From Chrysosporum bergii ANA360D (GTDB lineage: Bacteria; Cyanobacteriota; Cyanobacteriia; Cyanobacteriales; Nostocaceae): a DNA stretch of 64,000 nucleotides. The translations under genes and the position numbers were made by a program. The stretch spans positions 1 through 64,000 of the forward strand of contig NZ_JANQDH010000090.1 of NCBI RefSeq assembly GCF_029891735.1, written 5' to 3'. Below the pieces are notes generated by a model that had not been told where the DNA came from, did no database searches, and was given only the letters and a program-made list of their open reading frames with translations. Of the stretch, positions 43,146 through 52,218 are shown in pieces (positions within the stretch are counted from its first letter, which is position 1; every line of letters begins with the position of its first letter).

Positions 43146-46100
43146 ATGATTGAATTTACCAACTACATCCAAGACATACAAACTAATATTAAACGTGGTG
43201 GAGAACGCAGTCATTACCCTAGTTTAAAACGACTGATTGAAGGTTTAATGATGGGAATTAATGCCACAATTGAAGAAAAAGGTAATCAATATGGTGTTCC
43301 TGATTTCACTATCAGAAAAAGTAGTCGAGTTTTAGGACATATAGAAGCTAAAGATATTAATGTTGATTTAGCAAAAACCGAAAAAACGGAACAACTCAAA
43401 CGTTATTTAGAATCCAACATTGGTTATAATTTGATTTTAACTAATTATCTAGAATTTCGTTGGTATGTAGATGGAGAACGGGAAAAAACCGCCACATTAG
43501 CTAATTTAGAACAAAATGAAATTATCTTAGTTGATGATTTACAACCTATTACCGAATTACTGGAGTTATTTCTGCGTCAAAAAGCCAAAGACATTAATAA
43601 TTATTATGATTTGGCTCAACAAATGGCAGATTATACTAAAACTATTAGAACTGCTGTTATATCATGTTTAGGAGCAGAAACACTCCCGGAAGAATTACAT
43701 CAATTAAAACAAACATTTAAAAAAATCTTGATTCTTGATATAGATAATCAAAGTTTTGCGGATATGTACGCTCAAACCATTGCTTATGGTTTATTTACAG
43801 CAAAAATTGGTCACGCCCAAAACCCAGGAAAATTTATATTTAATCGCATAAATGCCAGTATTTATATTAGTGATAGAATACCTTTTTTAAAAGGACTATT
43901 TAATGTAGTGATCGCTAGGGATACCGTTAGTCAAATTCATAAATCAATTGAGGATTTAGTGGACTTACTAAATACAGTTGATATGACAAATATTTTAGAA
44001 AGTTTTGGTAGAGAAACCCGCACAGAAGATCCGGTTATTCACTTTTATGAAACATTTTTAGCAGCTTATGAAGCCACATTAAGAAAAAGTCGCGGTGTTT
44101 ATTATACTCCTGAACCTGTGGTTAATTTTATAGTTGGTGCTGTGAATGATATTTTAGAGAATGAAGACATTTTTGATTTACAATATGGTTTAGGAAATAG
44201 AAAAGTGACAATTCTTGATCCTGCTACGGGTACTGGCACTTTTTTATATGGGGTTATTAAACAAATTCACGATAATGTAGCTAAATATGGTATTGATAAA
44301 TGGAACTCTTTTTTAAGAGATACCAAACTATTAAACCGTCTCTTTGGTTGTGAATTATTAATGACTCCCTATACTATTGCTCATTTAAAATTAGGTTTAT
44401 TATTAGGAGATTTGGGTTATAAATTTGCCCCAGATGAAAGATTAAAAATTTATTTAACTAATGCTTTAGAACCAGGAATAAACCAGAAAAAGTTAATTCC
44501 AGGAATTACACAAATTATTGCGGAAGAATCAAGTCGGGCTGGAAAAGTAAAAGCCGAAATTCCGGTAATGGTAGTATTAGGAAATCCTCCTTATTCTGTT
44601 AGTTCCCAAAATGCGACTAAACGCAAAAGAATCTTAAATCAAGATGAAAAATATTTAGCTGATGTTGAATATACTGGTTTGGATTGGAATAAGGTTTATA
44701 AATCTGGAAAAGCAGGTAAAACTATTACTGAGTTAACTTATATTGGCGAACTTTTGGAATTGTATAAAGGTCGGGTAAGATTAGAAAAAGAAAAAAATAT
44801 TCAACCTTTGGATGATGATTATATTAAATTTATTCGCTTGGCTCAAGAGCAAATTAAAAAAACCCCCAAAGGTTATGGTATTATTGGTTTTATTACTAAT
44901 CATTCTTATATCAACGGTTTAATTCATCGGGGGATGAGAGAAGAATTATTAAAATCTTTTGATAGGTTATATATCATCGATTTACATGGTAATTCATTAT
45001 TAAAGGAAACTGCACCCGATGGAAGTGTTGATCAAAATGTTTTTGATATTCAGCAAGGAGTGGCGATTTTAATCGCAGTGAGGGAAAAAAGCGAACCTGA
45101 TTATTTTTCTACCGCTTATAAATCCAGAGATGGTATTAAGGAAATGGCTAAGGTATGGTATTATGATCTCTGGGGAAGTCGTGAAGATAAATATCACTTT
45201 TTAGAATCTACTAGTTTAAATAATGTTGCTTGGATTGAGTTACAACCAACAGCGCCTAATTATTTTTTTGCACCGAAAAATTTTGATTTAGCTACAGAAT
45301 ATAATCAGGGCTGGAGTGTTACAGATATTTTTCCTGTCAATTCAACAGGGGTTAAAACCCATAGAGATCATTTTGTTATTGATTTGGATTTAGGGGAACT
45401 GCGTAAAAGAATAGAAGATTTTAGAAATTTAAATATCAGTGATGAACACATATCTAATATCTACAATCTGCGAGATACTCGTGATTGGAAAATTAGTCAA
45501 AAGCGAACATCATTAGCTAATAATAAAGATTGGGTCTCTTATTTTACCACTTGTTTGTATCGTCCTTTTGATCAAAGATTTTATTATCATCATCAAGATG
45601 TTGTAGAACTGACTAGAAATCAAGTGATGCAGAACATGGTAAACTGTGAAAATTTAGCCTTGGTTTTGTGTCGTCAACAGTCACAACCAGGAGAATGGTA
45701 TTTAGTGAGTGTATCCAATCAAATTATAGAATGTTGTGCTATTTCTAATAAAACCAGAGAAATTAACTATTTATTCCCTCTCTACACTTACCCAAATACA
45801 GAAAATCAACAAACTAACCTGTTTATACAAAGAAATCCTAATTTATCGCCCAAGTTTTTAGAAACCATCGGCAATAAACTGGGTAAAACACCAACCCCAG
45901 AACAAATATTTTACTATGCTTATGCTATTTTTCACAGTCCCACCTATCGCAGTAGATATGCAGAGTTTTTAAAAATAGATTTTCCTCGTCTTCCTTTAAC
46001 TAGTAACAATCAATTATTTAACTGCTTAACTACCCAAGGAGAAGAATTAGTCAATTTACATTTAATGAAATCTACCAGACTGAATAATTTAATTACCACA

Positions 46101-46388
46101 TTTGCCAATCAGGGCAATAACCAGGTTAATGAAGTCAGTTATAATTCAGAGTTGCAAAGGGTTTACATCAATAAACAAAGTTATTTTACAGATATTCCTC
46201 AACATATCTGGGAATTTAAAATTGGTGGATATCAGGTATTAGATAAATGGTTAAAAGATAGAAAAAATGCTGGTCGTGTATTGTCAGAAGCAGAAATCAA
46301 CCACTATCAAAAAATGGTTGTTGCTTTAACAGAAACTTGGCGGCTAATGCCAGAAATTGATAGTTTAATTCCTGGGTTTCCGATGTAG
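43146..46388 (+). CDS. Single-chain type IIG restriction-modification enzyme
   Basis: 1080 aa. The N-terminal nuclease module has P52-D53 ... E67-A-K69 (VPDFTIRKSSRVLGHIEAK). A helical linker follows, then an N6-adenine methyltransferase: motif X GVYYTPEPVVNFIV, motif I ILDPATGTGTFLY (about 357-367), motif IV VVLGNPPYSVSS (about 480). The C-terminal ~350 residues are the likely target-recognition part. Cleavage and methylation in one polypeptide is the type IIG pattern. It is AT-rich, has no HIP1 octamer that I can find, and appears acquired by transfer. Confidence 0.9.
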   Translation: MIEFTNYIQDIQTNIKRGGERSHYPSLKRLIEGLMMGINATIEEKGNQYGVPDFTIRKSSRVLGHIEAKDINVDLAKTEKTEQLKRYLESNIGYNLILTNYLEFRWYVDGEREKTATLANLEQNEIILVDDLQPITELLELFLRQKAKDINNYYDLAQQMADYTKTIRTAVISCLGAETLPEELHQLKQTFKKILILDIDNQSFADMYAQTIAYGLFTAKIGHAQNPGKFIFNRINASIYISDRIPFLKGLFNVVIARDTVSQIHKSIEDLVDLLNTVDMTNILESFGRETRTEDPVIHFYETFLAAYEATLRKSRGVYYTPEPVVNFIVGAVNDILENEDIFDLQYGLGNRKVTILDPATGTGTFLYGVIKQIHDNVAKYGIDKWNSFLRDTKLLNRLFGCELLMTPYTIAHLKLGLLLGDLGYKFAPDERLKIYLTNALEPGINQKKLIPGITQIIAEESSRAGKVKAEIPVMVVLGNPPYSVSSQNATKRKRILNQDEKYLADVEYTGLDWNKVYKSGKAGKTITELTYIGELLELYKGRVRLEKEKNIQPLDDDYIKFIRLAQEQIKKTPKGYGIIGFITNHSYINGLIHRGMREELLKSFDRLYIIDLHGNSLLKETAPDGSVDQNVFDIQQGVAILIAVREKSEPDYFSTAYKSRDGIKEMAKVWYYDLWGSREDKYHFLESTSLNNVAWIELQPTAPNYFFAPKNFDLATEYNQGWSVTDIFPVNSTGVKTHRDHFVIDLDLGELRKRIEDFRNLNISDEHISNIYNLRDTRDWKISQKRTSLANNKDWVSYFTTCLYRPFDQRFYYHHQDVVELTRNQVMQNMVNCENLALVLCRQQSQPGEWYLVSVSNQIIECCAISNKTREINYLFPLYTYPNTENQQTNLFIQRNPNLSPKFLETIGNKLGKTPTPEQIFYYAYAIFHSPTYRSRYAEFLKIDFPRLPLTSNNQLFNCLTTQGEELVNLHLMKSTRLNNLITTFANQGNNQVNEVSYNSELQRVYINKQSYFTDIPQHIWEFKIGGYQVLDKWLKDRKNAGRVLSEAEINHYQKMVVALTETWRLMPEIDSLIPGFPM

Positions 46389-46415
46389 CTTATTTGGATA
46401 AGTTACCCCATATTT

Positions 46416-47003
46416 TTACTTTTTAAAAACCAGTTGAAAGGAATTTAAATACCCAGTAATGGTTTTAGCCAAGGTGCGCTGCTGTTTTTTAGTGGTGATG
46501 ACCATTACTTGATATAAACGACCATCGGCAAGATACATTCTGCTTCTGGTGATTTTACCTCCAGCATTGACATACTCAATTTCTTTCCCTGGATGACCAT
46601 TGGAACTAGGCAGGTTACGCTGACTAATTAAATTACTTCCTGTAGTTTTTAACGCCATGTTTGCGGCGTTATTTAGTATGACTTCGGGGGGCGTAATTTT
46701 GCCATAACTATAAGGAAAGTCGTTAGAAACAACTAAATACGCTACTTCTTGCCGGGGAGGTTCAGCTACAAATATTTCTAGGTTGATTTCCCCCATGTGA
46801 GTTTTTTGGGTTTCTCTGTTCCTCTCCGGCTTTCCTGGCATCAAAACAGTAAAGCGCCCATCTGGGGCGGTAAATAACCTCCATTGTGGCTGTACTGGTG
46901 GGGTAACAGTAACTATGGGTTGGGGTTCACTTGCTTTTACCAGGGCAATTCCACCACAGATAACTGTGGCGGTGATGAGTGGTAATAAACCTTTAAAAGT
47001 CAT
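46416..47003 (-). CDS. Secreted PsbP/DUF1795-like protein
   Basis: 195 aa with an N-terminal hydrophobic export segment (LLPLITATVICGGIALVKAS), then a domain beginning WRLFTAPDGRFTVLMPGKPE and with NGHPGKEIEYVNAGGKITRS, RMYLADGRLYQVMVITTKKQ. This pattern of a compact alpha/beta domain at an export signal resembles cyanobacterial PsbP-like/DUF1795 proteins, but the assignment is loose. It lies downstream of glk on the same strand. Confidence 0.65.
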   Translation of the reverse strand: MTFKGLLPLITATVICGGIALVKASEPQPIVTVTPPVQPQWRLFTAPDGRFTVLMPGKPERNRETQKTHMGEINLEIFVAEPPRQEVAYLVVSNDFPYSYGKITPPEVILNNAANMALKTTGSNLISQRNLPSSNGHPGKEIEYVNAGGKITRSRMYLADGRLYQVMVITTKKQQRTLAKTITGYLNSFQLVFKK

Positions 47004-47045
47004 AATTCTAGCTATTACAGATGCAACTATTACTGATATTATTGG

Positions 47046-48071
47046 TTATAACCTAGCGGCACGCAAAGCTGCACCAATTAGCCCCACTTGTTGATTTCGG
47101 ATAATATATATGGGTATGTCTTCGAGTATGGGGCGCATTCTTCCTTTTTGGCTAAAGTTTAACAGAAAATTACCGTTTTGCAGCAGGGGTAATATTTTGG
47201 GGGCAATACCACCAGCAATGTATAAGCCTCCATAGGGTAGTAATTTTAGGGCTAGATTGCCGGCTTCAGCACCGTAAATGTCTACAAATAATTGTAAGGT
47301 TTCCACCGCTAGGCGATCGCTTCTTTGTAGTCCTGCTGTACCAATTACCGCTCCTGGGTCAACACTTTTTTCTTGTTGTCCTGCTTCTTGTTCCCAGGTT
47401 CTGACGATTTGGGCGATTTCTGGTGATTCGTTGGCTAATTTGCGATCGCGTAAGAATTGGTAAATTGCCACAATTCCCTGTCCAGAAACTACCCGTTCCA
47501 CAGAAACACGCTGGATGTCATGTTTATCTAGTAAATATTTTAAAAGTTGAAATTCTAACTCACTGCGGGGGGCAAAGTCAGCGTGTCCACCTTCTGAGGG
47601 AAAAACTTGATAGTAGTTACCTTGTTTAATTAAAAATCCCTGTCCTAAGCCTGTACCAGCGCCAATAATGGCAATGGGTGCTTCTGGTTGGTGTTTACCA
47701 GGTTGCAAGGTGAGTAAATCTTGTTTACTTAACCCAAAAATGCCATAACCTACTGCGCTAAAGTCATTAATTAGGCACATGGAATTGATGCCTAGTTGTT
47801 GTTTTAAGCGTTCGGTTTCCAGAAACCAGGTTAAATTGGTTAGTTTAGCAGTGTTATTTACCACCGGACCGGCGATGGCAAAACAAGCCTTTTGTGGTGC
47901 TGGTATATTAGTTTTGTGGAGAAACTGTTGCACTAACGGTACTAAGTCCGCAAAATCGCCACTACGGTAAGTTTCCTCGTCAATAGTTTGTAGATTTAGT
48001 GAATTGGATACTTCCACTAACCGCAAAATCGTCTTAGTCCCGCCAATGTCTCCTGCTAGTAACAAGGTCAT
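47046..48071 (-). CDS. glk: Glucokinase
   Basis: Phosphorylates glucose to glucose 6-phosphate. 341 aa. ATP-binding phosphate-1 motif LLLAGDIGGTKT at the N-terminus, ACFAIAGPVVNNTAKLTNL, MCLINDFSAVGYGI with the catalytic Asp, and GAGTGLGQGFL. The ATG at 48071 gives MTLLLAGDIG, which matches the family; an upstream in-frame extension to 48137 is unlikely. It lies in a minus-strand run with a histidine phosphatase gene 72 bp upstream. Confidence 0.92.
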   Translation of the reverse strand: MTLLLAGDIGGTKTILRLVEVSNSLNLQTIDEETYRSGDFADLVPLVQQFLHKTNIPAPQKACFAIAGPVVNNTAKLTNLTWFLETERLKQQLGINSMCLINDFSAVGYGIFGLSKQDLLTLQPGKHQPEAPIAIIGAGTGLGQGFLIKQGNYYQVFPSEGGHADFAPRSELEFQLLKYLLDKHDIQRVSVERVVSGQGIVAIYQFLRDRKLANESPEIAQIVRTWEQEAGQQEKSVDPGAVIGTAGLQRSDRLAVETLQLFVDIYGAEAGNLALKLLPYGGLYIAGGIAPKILPLLQNGNFLLNFSQKGRMRPILEDIPIYIIRNQQVGLIGAALRAARL

Positions 48072-48143
48072 AGTTTCTGTAAAATTGTGAATGAGGGAGT
48101 TAATTAGTTTTTCTCTAGAATGATGCCAAATCCCCATTAGGAT

Positions 48144-48791
48144 TTAAGCATAATCAATTACTTCTTGTCTTGCAGTTAAATGAGCGGTATCTCCCTTTAG
48201 TTCTAGCAACCATTCTTGATCTTGGCGCACAATTTTAACTAAGGAACATAAATAAGTTTTAACTTCTGTTTTGGCAATGTCTCCCACTAGCCCTATGGCT
48301 GCACCTAGTACAGATGCACTATGTCCTACCAGTAAAATATTTTGGGGATAGTATTCTTGGGTCAAGCACATAACAGTCTGCCTGGAACGTTGCTGTACTT
48401 TGGCTTCAGTTTCTGGATATTGGGCTGGGATCCGCGGTTGATAGGTAGTATCAATTCTGGGAAATAATTCTGCTAACGCAGGAATAGGGACTGTTTCTGG
48501 TGGTGCTGTCATCCAGTGGGGATTGAGCCACTCGCTTAAACCCGTTTCTAGTTTAATGGTTAAATCTAAAATTTCTGCAACTGCGTTGGCGGTTTGTACA
48601 GTTCGCAAAAATGGAGAGGCGAAAATGTGAGCAATTTTTTCTGTTTGTAAGCGTTTTGCTAGCAAATGTGTTTGTACTACACCATCATCAGAAAGTGGTG
48701 GGTCATAGCGTCTTTGGGCGGTGAGAAACCAGTCAGGGTTGACGAAATCAAGGCGGTTAGCGTGTCTGGCGAGCCAAACTATTTGATTCAT
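48144..48791 (-). CDS. Histidine phosphatase family protein
   Basis: 215 aa. The family's catalytic N-terminal motif appears as LARHANRLDF (R-H-x), and the second histidine is in LLVGHSASVLGAAIG. Also seen: PPLSDDGVVQTHLLAKRLQ, HIFASPFLRTVQTANAVAE. This covers phosphoglycerate-mutase-like phosphatases with many substrates; a specific one cannot be assigned. It lies beside glucokinase, so a sugar-phosphate role is possible but not shown. Confidence 0.85.
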   Translation of the reverse strand: MNQIVWLARHANRLDFVNPDWFLTAQRRYDPPLSDDGVVQTHLLAKRLQTEKIAHIFASPFLRTVQTANAVAEILDLTIKLETGLSEWLNPHWMTAPPETVPIPALAELFPRIDTTYQPRIPAQYPETEAKVQQRSRQTVMCLTQEYYPQNILLVGHSASVLGAAIGLVGDIAKTEVKTYLCSLVKIVRQDQEWLLELKGDTAHLTARQEVIDYA

Positions 48792-48875
48792 GAGATAATT
48801 TCATATACTCAACTTAAGATAAGTTTTTCTGTGTATGTTTGTAAACTATTCTTGGGCAAAGTTCGCTGTAATAAG

Positions 48876-50063
48876 TCACAAACAAAAACTTCGCATAAAT
48901 CGGCGGTCAATGTAATCTTTCCAGCACCACCACAATTGATGAGGTGGTGATGTGAAAACACCTCTAGTGGCGATCGCCCGTTTGTCCCCAGTACCAATTA
49001 AACTTAGATATTGCTGCTGTGGTTTATAGGGGTGAGGTTTTTTGCCTGATAAAATCCTGTGTAAGTTTTCATACAATGGTTTACCTTGGCGCACAGCAAA
49101 CACCCCAGCTTTAGGGCGGGGATGATTTACCATAGTGGCAATGTCACCCGCAGCAAATACTTGTGGGTGAGTTTGAGATTGTAATGTATCTTCTACTAAA
49201 ATAAAACCTTGCTCATCAGTACCCAATCCTGTAGTTTTTAACCATGATGGCGCAGATGCTTGTGTTACCCAAAAAACTTTCTGGCTGTTGATTAATAACC
49301 CAGATTTACATTGAATTTGCCATATTTTTTCTGTTTCTCTGTTGTGCTGGGGTGCGATTTGGCAGACTGTTTCGCCTAGGTGCAAGTTAACACCACGTTT
49401 AATTAAAATTTGCTCAACTCTACGTTGTACTGATTGATGATAAGTATGCAAAATGTGCTGGTGACGGTGGAATAAATGAATTTTTAAATTTTCAATTGGT
49501 TGCTGGTTCTGTGTCCAAATTTGATGTAAATGAGTTTGCATAGACAGTGCTAATTCCACGCCACCCGCACCACCACCCACAACGGCTATACTCAGAGATT
49601 GTGGGGGATTTTTGCCTACACTGTTGAGTATTTCATACCAATGTTCTAATAATTTTGACACTGGTTTAGCGGTAATGGCATATTCTCTAGCACCTGGGAC
49701 AGATATAGTGGCTGGAGTGCTACCAATATCAATAGATAAAATATCAAAGTTGACAGGAGGGCGGTTAGCACAAATGACTTGGTGGTTTTTTAAGTCTAGT
49801 CCCACTGCCCTATCAATATATAACTGTGCTTGGGCAAAGTTAGCCAGTTTTTGTAAATCTATGTGACATTGATCATGTCTATAAAATCCGGCAATATGTC
49901 CCGGTAGCATTCCGGAATAGGGTGTATTTGGGGCTGGAGTAATTAAGGTTAAATGTAGTCCGGGTAAGGGATTTATGCCGAACATTTTTAATACAATAGC
50001 GTGGCTATGTCCACCGCCAACTAATACTAAATTTTTATTGATAGGCTGTATATTTTTTGGCAT
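48876..50063 (-). CDS. FAD-dependent oxidoreductase (NDH-2/SelD N-terminal type)
   Basis: 395 aa pyridine nucleotide-disulfide oxidoreductase-like protein. FAD site LVLVGGGHSHAIVLKMFG, NAD site SIAVVGGGAGGVELALSM, second FAD site FAAGDIATMVNHPRPKAG. In several cyanobacteria this same domain is the N-terminal half of a fused selenide, water dikinase (SelD) protein. Here the chain stops at IDRRFMRSFCL, where fused versions continue into SelD, so either this is a stand-alone form or the kinase half was lost. Acceptors are unknown. Confidence 0.8.
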   Translation of the reverse strand: MPKNIQPINKNLVLVGGGHSHAIVLKMFGINPLPGLHLTLITPAPNTPYSGMLPGHIAGFYRHDQCHIDLQKLANFAQAQLYIDRAVGLDLKNHQVICANRPPVNFDILSIDIGSTPATISVPGAREYAITAKPVSKLLEHWYEILNSVGKNPPQSLSIAVVGGGAGGVELALSMQTHLHQIWTQNQQPIENLKIHLFHRHQHILHTYHQSVQRRVEQILIKRGVNLHLGETVCQIAPQHNRETEKIWQIQCKSGLLINSQKVFWVTQASAPSWLKTTGLGTDEQGFILVEDTLQSQTHPQVFAAGDIATMVNHPRPKAGVFAVRQGKPLYENLHRILSGKKPHPYKPQQQYLSLIGTGDKRAIATRGVFTSPPHQLWWCWKDYIDRRFMRSFCL

Positions 50064-50328
50064 TGATTCAATGTTTGCGGTTTATAGTTATTTTAATCAT
50101 GTTAACAGGTGATGAATCAATGCCACAGTTCAGTAATCTACAGCGCTTTTAGCTTTCGCTGATAGTTGAAAAGAATTTTGCACTAAATATTATGATTTCT
50201 ACCGAAAATATAAACAATAGAAGATCAGAGATAAACCTATGTTTTATCTCTGAAAAACACATATTCTTTTTCTATAATGTTGGCTTAGGTTAACAAAGTC
50301 GTCATCCCTTCAGTCACTAGGATTAACT

Positions 50329-50613
50329 TTATCCCAGTATCCACATTTTACCATTCCAGTAATAAACATCTTTGTCTACGTTTGCATTTGGGTCAGTAAT
50401 CCACGCCATAGGCGGTAGTGGTGCATTGAAACCTGGCGAAACCCTGTTTTCAGGTTTAGGTTGTTGTGGTGGTTGGGCAGTTGGTGGTTTGTTTGAACTC
50501 CCTTTAGTTCCATATAGTTCCTCTAGTTCCGTTGGGCTCATTTCTTCAAATTCTTTCAAGATAGCATCTTGGTGTTCCTTGATTCTAAGGAGAGCATCAC
50601 TTTTTGTGTTCAT
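50329..50613 (-). CDS. Hypothetical 94-aa protein with Pro/Gln-rich linker
   Basis: Starts MNTKSDALLRIKEHQDAILK, a helical acidic stretch EFEEMSPTELEELYGTK, then a disordered KPPTAQPPQQPKPEN linker and a short C-terminal module with two Trp (PPMAWITDPNANVD, VYYWNGKMWILG). The coding look (biased composition, ordered ends) is moderate. No homologue is recognised. The 265 bp on its downstream side hold nothing recognised. Confidence 0.5.
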   Translation of the reverse strand: MNTKSDALLRIKEHQDAILKEFEEMSPTELEELYGTKGSSNKPPTAQPPQQPKPENRVSPGFNAPLPPMAWITDPNANVDKDVYYWNGKMWILG

Positions 50614-50827
50614 GAGAGTTATATTCTCTTATGTATTAACTACTTCTGTTGATTTGAATATCAACCTATTAGCAATTATAAGCTAATAAATTACTTAGTA
50701 CAATACTTGAATGATTAGTATTTATTTATTCTTTTCCCCAATCAATTGAAATTACTTATATGTATATTGAATGACTTGACATACTATTTAAGATATGTAT
50801 TTGATCCTTAAACCCAGCACACAATCA

Positions 50828-51086
50828 TATAGCACTTCTTAAACACGTGAGATACAAATGTAAATAATATAGGTTCTTCGGTACTTCTTATGGAGAGCCC
50901 AGTTCAAAATCATTGAAAGCCTTATTATGTGGGCATTTCATTGAAAATATTGGGCATAATTGTTTATGACCCTTACCCCGTAAGGGTTTTGTTGTTATCA
51001 ATCCTCGATTACCATAAAATATACGCAAGAACCATAATATAAGTCTTGTATTGCCTGTATCTTGCTCGCTAAGGATGTACGTCAGT
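50828..51086 (+). repeat. Palindromic repeat, copy C, interrupted by the MITE
   Basis: The left half (50828-50871) reads TATAGCACTTCTTAAACACG, TGAGATACAAATGTAAATAA, and the right half (from 51042) AGTCTTGTATTGCCTGTATC, TTGCTCGCTAAGGATGTACG, TCAGT. Joined without the MITE and one copy of the target duplication they align along their length with copy B (22563-22650, reverse complement). Confidence 0.75.
50864..51041 (+). mobile_element. MITE copy 2 with 8-bp target duplication
   Basis: 162-bp element 50872-51033, beginning GGTTCTTCGGTACTTCTTAT and ending ATACGCAAGAACC, same orientation as copy 1 (16209-16369). Flanked by perfect direct repeats ATAATATA (50864-50871 and 51034-51041). The inner palindrome CCCTTAC-CCC-GTAAGGG is intact. 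Terminal repeats agree at GGTTCTT, GTA, TT and TATGG, about 22 bp imperfect. No coding capacity. It must have moved by an enzyme supplied from elsewhere. Confidence 0.92.
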
Positions 51087-51297
51087 TGGTTAAAATTCGC
51101 TCTAATACCTATTCTTAATGTATTTTTTTTGAATTAAATCCCGACATGAAGTGACAGTCAATTCTATCTTTTTAGCAAGTCCTAAACTAAATCATATCTT
51201 TATATAGCAACGGACAAAACTCTGGAAAAGTATACTAAAAATAAAGATGACCAATGATTTACCCCAAGCCTAGTCGAAGGTGCAACAACAATAAGCA

Positions 51298-51978
51298 ATG
51301 AATATAAATCAGACAATAAAACAGCAGTTAATTAATGGTCAAATTTCATTAAAAAAAATTATTGACTGGATATCTTTTACAGAAAAAAACAATACAATTG
51401 ATACAGTGCAAAATTATTTACTCAGACTGATACAAGACCTAAATAATGAAAAATTAGAGCATAAAGTGAAAATAATTTATGATTTAGAGCAATTTTATCA
51501 AAAATATTCCCAATACCATTGGCAAGTCATGGTTATTCTCACTCATTTTGTGCAAAATCATACTGGTTACGTGACTGGTGAAATTCCTACGGATATTCAA
51601 GCAGCCCTAACGGTAATTGGTAGAAGAGATAGCAGTCAAGACGAGGAACAACTAGATTTAAGCTATACAGATATAAGAGGGGCTAATTTGGCCGGGGCTA
51701 ATTTCCCATTGACAAATCTTTATCAAGTTAACCTCTCAGGAGCTAATTTGACTGGGGCTAACTTGTCTGGGGTAATTCTCAGTGCGGCTAACCTTTGTGG
51801 TGCTAACTTAGCTGGGGCTAACCTGTGTGAAGCAATTCTGTGTGCTGCTAACTTAGCTGGGGCTAACTTAACTGGTGCTAACTTGCAGCGTGCTAACTTA
51901 TATCTAGCCACTCTACAAGGGGCTAGTCTCAATGATGCCACACTTGACGGGGCAAATCTCCGGGAAGCGAAGTTATGA
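51298..51978 (+). CDS. Pentapeptide-repeat protein 1
   Basis: 226 aa. An N-terminal helical domain (1-90, including YHWQVMVILTHFVQNHTGYV) is followed by DIQAALTVIGRRDS and then a C-terminal run of A(N/D)LxGAN pentapeptides (from IRGANLAGANF to ANLREAKL, about 17 repeats). These form a right-handed quadrilateral beta-helix. The function is unknown. The DIQAALTVIGRR segment is shared with the next gene, so the two are paralogues. Confidence 0.88.
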   Translation: MNINQTIKQQLINGQISLKKIIDWISFTEKNNTIDTVQNYLLRLIQDLNNEKLEHKVKIIYDLEQFYQKYSQYHWQVMVILTHFVQNHTGYVTGEIPTDIQAALTVIGRRDSSQDEEQLDLSYTDIRGANLAGANFPLTNLYQVNLSGANLTGANLSGVILSAANLCGANLAGANLCEAILCAANLAGANLTGANLQRANLYLATLQGASLNDATLDGANLREAKL

Positions 51979-52218
51979 TTATAACCTATATTATGGAATG
52001 TTTCTGGACAAGGTACAAAAACTCTAACAGAGTTTTCAATATCTGATTCTTTTATGTTATATTTAATGCTATGAATTGAAAAAAAATGCTATTAATTCAG
52101 TCTTTGGGTAGATTGTTAAAAAAAATGGTGTAGGGGATATTCAAATTTTCAGCTAAATGATATACTATTATCTCATATATCTAAGTAATAATTCTATGTA
52201 GAGAGGAATATTACTGCT

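Larger units (their letters stand above)
50614..51297. other. Gene-free region holding nested repeats
   Basis: 684 bp between the hypothetical gene and the first pentapeptide-repeat gene. It contains palindromic repeat copy C (50828-51086) interrupted by MITE copy 2 (50872-51033). The remainder is AT-rich with no gene seen. Confidence 0.7.
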
